From Desulfobacterales bacterium (GTDB lineage: Bacteria; Desulfobacterota; Desulfobacteria; Desulfobacterales; JAFDCJ01): 6,662 nucleotides of DNA. Location: positions 1-6,662 of the forward strand of contig JAOZSC010000150.1 of NCBI GenBank assembly GCA_029939875.1, given 5' to 3'. The notes under the pieces are model-generated. The model was not told the DNA's origin and made no database searches. It worked only from the letters and a program-made list of their open reading frames with translations. Both the position numbers and the translations under genes were made by a program. Positions 5,553-6,662 of this stretch are shown here, in pieces; position 1 is the stretch's first letter, and each line of letters begins with the position of its first letter.

Positions 5553-5585
5553 ATCACAAATCTTATGGTTATTAGCCAACCCCTT
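5553..5585 (-). repeat. degenerate third copy of the structured element core
   Basis: With a few small gaps this stretch aligns to the middle of the two 69-nt elements: ATCACA..TCTT.TGGTT.ATTA.CCAACCC is shared with the copy at 5812. It keeps the small hairpin GGTT-7 nt-AACC (5567-5581) present in both full copies. The outer closing stem is missing. It has the same orientation as the full copies. Confidence 0.6.
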
Positions 5586-5640
5586 GTGGACTCACGGCAT
5601 AGGCGAATCAGGATCTAAACAACGTTGTTCGGCTGTTGGC

Positions 5641-5709
5641 GGGTGCAGCGGCTACCAATCAGATCTTGTGGTTTTGTACCAACCCCTATGCCGGTTCACT
5701 ACCGCACCC
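5641..5709 (-). repeat. 69-nt structured element, copy 1
   Basis: Identical in length to the copy at 5812-5880 and matching it at 61 of 69 positions without gaps. The ends form a closing stem: plus-strand GGGTGCAG (5641-5648) against CCGCACCC (5702-5709). Its single mismatch on the plus strand (A-C) becomes a G-U pair if the minus strand is transcribed, which favours an RNA on the transposase strand. An inner hairpin GGTT-7 nt-AACC (5670-5684) is kept. It could be part of an IS110/IS1111-type bridge RNA, a duplicated element end, or a structured chromosomal repeat. Confidence 0.75.
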
Positions 5710-5760
5710 AAAATGTAAAACGAAATTATTAACGCATCGTTCAACCCTCATTTATTTTAT

Positions 5761-5798
5761 TAACTGCTTTGCCTTAGTTTCCGATAACAAGGCAGTTA
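5761..5798. repeat. stem-loop between the two 69-nt elements
   Basis: TAACTGC (5761-5767) pairs with GCAGTTA (5792-5798), and CTT (5773-5775) with AAG (5789-5791) can extend it after a 5-nt bulge. The plus-strand tail TCTTTTATT (5799-5807) gives weak terminator character on that strand; there is none on the minus strand. Confidence 0.5.
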
Positions 5799-5811
5799 TC
5801 TTTTATTATGT

Positions 5812-5880
5812 GGGTGCAGCAGCTACCAATCACATCTTGTGGTTTATTACCAACCCTTATACCGGTTCTCTACTGCACCC
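5812..5880 (-). repeat. 69-nt structured element, copy 2, abutting the transposase stop
   Basis: The plus-strand ends GGGTGCAG (5812-5819) and CTGCACCC (5873-5880) pair perfectly over 8 bp. The inner hairpin GGTT-7 nt-AACC is at 5841-5855. On the minus strand the element begins 7 nt after the transposase stop codon, so it would sit in the 3' part of a transposase transcript or at its own start. It matches copy 1 at 88% of positions, with several changes inside loops and closing-stem pairing kept. Confidence 0.75.
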
Positions 5881-5887
5881 AAACCGA

Positions 5888-6662
5888 TTATCTAAAAAGC
5901 ATTTCTTCATCAAACGGTACTTGATCCCGCATAATAAAATAGGAAGCACGGGCCAACTTGTTGGCAAGGGCCTTGGTGGCAACAGCGCCATTTGCCTTAG
6001 CCATTTTCTGCTGATAAAACCTCTGGGCTTTGGGAATGTACCTTTTGGCAAAGTGCGCGGCTTCAACATAAGCCCATGCTAAATATTTATTGCCGTTTTT
6101 CTTGTTGTTCTCACCTTTTTTCTTCCCATTTGAAACTCTTTTACTACCAACACAACGGCAGTAAGAAGCGTAATTGCCAACCTTGGCAAACCGTCCTATA
6201 TCACCGACTTCAAGCATAATTGTCAGACCCAGAATTAATCCAATCCCGGGGATGGTTGTCAGCATCTCAAACTCTTTGCGAAGATCAACCTGGGGTTTTA
6301 CTTGCTTTTCTATGCCTTTGATAATCTTTGCCAAATGCTTAATGGTAGAGATATTATTTTGAGCCATGAACACCAGGTTCGCGGAATCGAAAAGATCGCA
6401 AGCATCGTCCATGTCGAGCTTTTTGATTTCATTGCTTGACATCTTAATTCCAAGGTTTCTGGTAATCGTACTTTGAAGGCTTAAAATATTGGATGTTCTT
6501 TGACTGACAAAAAATAGTCTTCGCCGCAGCAGATCGCGCACAGCCCTTTGCTCTTTTGGGTAGATATAGCCTTCGGGTAAAATATTTAAGTGCTTCATGT
6601 GCGCCAACCAAAAAGAGTCCCACTTGTCATCGGTGTGTTTTATGCCTTCGTATTGCTTGATT
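5888..6662 (-). CDS. IS110-family transposase, N-terminal part beyond window edge
   Basis: RNA-guided recombinase of an IS110-family insertion sequence. The frame is open to the right edge (first full codon at 6661), so 257 C-terminal residues are visible and a methionine near 6598 or TTG at 6607 is not the true start. The N-terminal DEDD RuvC-like domain lies outside. Visible are a helical, Lys/Arg-rich linker region (about 20-130, RAVRDLLRRRLFF, IKHLAKIIKGIEKQ) and the C-terminal Transposase_20 domain, which opens LTTIPGIGLILGLTI (134-148), continues IGRFAKVGNYASYCRCVG, and holds SKRVSNGKKKGENNKKNGNKYLAWAYVEAA. The Ser of RVSNG (about 177) lies where the family's catalytic Ser-Gly motif is expected, with Asn in place of Gly; Ser173 is a second candidate. 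The frame is intact to TAA (5888-5890). The C-terminal end is followed within 7 nt by a structured repeat. Confidence 0.92.
   Translation of the reverse strand, partial: IKQYEGIKHTDDKWDSFWLAHMKHLNILPEGYIYPKEQRAVRDLLRRRLFFVSQRTSNILSLQSTITRNLGIKMSSNEIKKLDMDDACDLFDSANLVFMAQNNISTIKHLAKIIKGIEKQVKPQVDLRKEFEMLTTIPGIGLILGLTIMLEVGDIGRFAKVGNYASYCRCVGSKRVSNGKKKGENNKKNGNKYLAWAYVEAAHFAKRYIPKAQRFYQQKMAKANGAVATKALANKLARASYFIMRDQVPFDEEMLFR

Larger units (their letters stand above)
5177..5887. other. 711-nt non-coding, repeat- and hairpin-rich region 3' of the IS110 transposase
   Basis: No credible gene on either strand. Two open plus-strand frames (about 5299-5718 and 5636-6082) lack ribosome-binding sites and protein character, and the second runs antisense to the transposase. 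The region carries a tandem 17-mer, several long inverted repeats, and two near-identical 69-nt stem-closed elements plus a decayed third core (entered separately). Because the elements run up to the transposase stop, at least the right part probably belongs to the 3' end of the insertion sequence. Where the element ends on the left cannot be decided from the window. Confidence 0.6.

Noticed and set aside
5299..5718. 139-codon plus-strand frame in the non-coding region
   Set aside because: Overlaps several inverted repeats, has a low-complexity and Pro/His/Ser-rich translation, and has no ribosome-binding site.
5553..5880. CRISPR array or integron attC sites
   Set aside because: Repeats are long, diverged, unevenly spaced and only two to three in number. 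The attC core triplets (RYYYAAC/GTTRRRY) are not visible and no cas or integrase gene is present.
5636..6082. plus-strand frame with an internal 25-residue repeat (AAATN..ILWF.TNPY pattern)
   Set aside because: The peptide repeat is the translation of the two 69-nt elements, which happen to be spaced by a multiple of three (171 nt). The frame has no ribosome-binding site and runs antisense into the transposase.

Overview
The window looks like a chromosomal segment of a Gram-negative bacterium. The nearly complete Lon protease and the tRNA-Val/tRNA-Asp pair resemble those of Desulfobacterota (formerly Deltaproteobacteria). This is an impression from protein wording and the mosaic of toxin-antitoxin, transport, lipoprotein and IS110 genes; no database was searched.

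Layout. Positions 1-1806 are the 3' three quarters of lon, entering from the left edge. A short tRNA cluster follows on the same strand: tRNA-Val(UAC), a degenerate tRNA relic, tRNA-Asp(GUC), and a strong intrinsic terminator at 2168-2212. Everything beyond this terminator reads as accessory DNA. A vapBC-type toxin-antitoxin operon lies on the minus strand (2249-2919), with a near-consensus promoter that overlaps an inverted repeat and leaves almost no leader. Upstream of it, on the same strand, is an orphan periplasmic amino-acid-binding protein of the GltI type (3020-3877). Positions 3878-4558 hold no intact gene I can defend, but include the frameshifted N-terminal remnant of a GNAT acetyltransferase (4171-4366). 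An uncharacterised outer-membrane-type lipoprotein follows on the plus strand (4559-5176).

Positions 5177-5887 are non-coding but unusually structured. They contain a tandem 17-mer, two sets of overlapping and mutually exclusive inverted repeats, and two 69-nt elements that are 61/69 identical and closed by a terminal stem. A third, decayed copy of the core of these elements is also present. The last element ends 7 nt from the stop codon of an IS110-family transposase, which runs on the minus strand from the right edge of the window (5888-6662, N-terminal part missing).

How the parts relate. Lon is also the protease that degrades many antitoxins, so its position near vapBC may be functionally suggestive, though physical proximity does not prove it. 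The tRNA-Asp/vapBC junction marks the change from core genome to variable DNA, but I found no duplicated tRNA 3' end that would define an attachment site. The most interesting stretch is the structured repeat region 3' of the IS110 transposase. IS110/IS1111 elements use a non-coding bridge (seek) RNA to choose targets, and in the IS1111 group this RNA is encoded 3' of the transposase. The repeats could be part of such an RNA, duplicated element ends, or a structured repeat used as target. The sequence alone does not decide between these.
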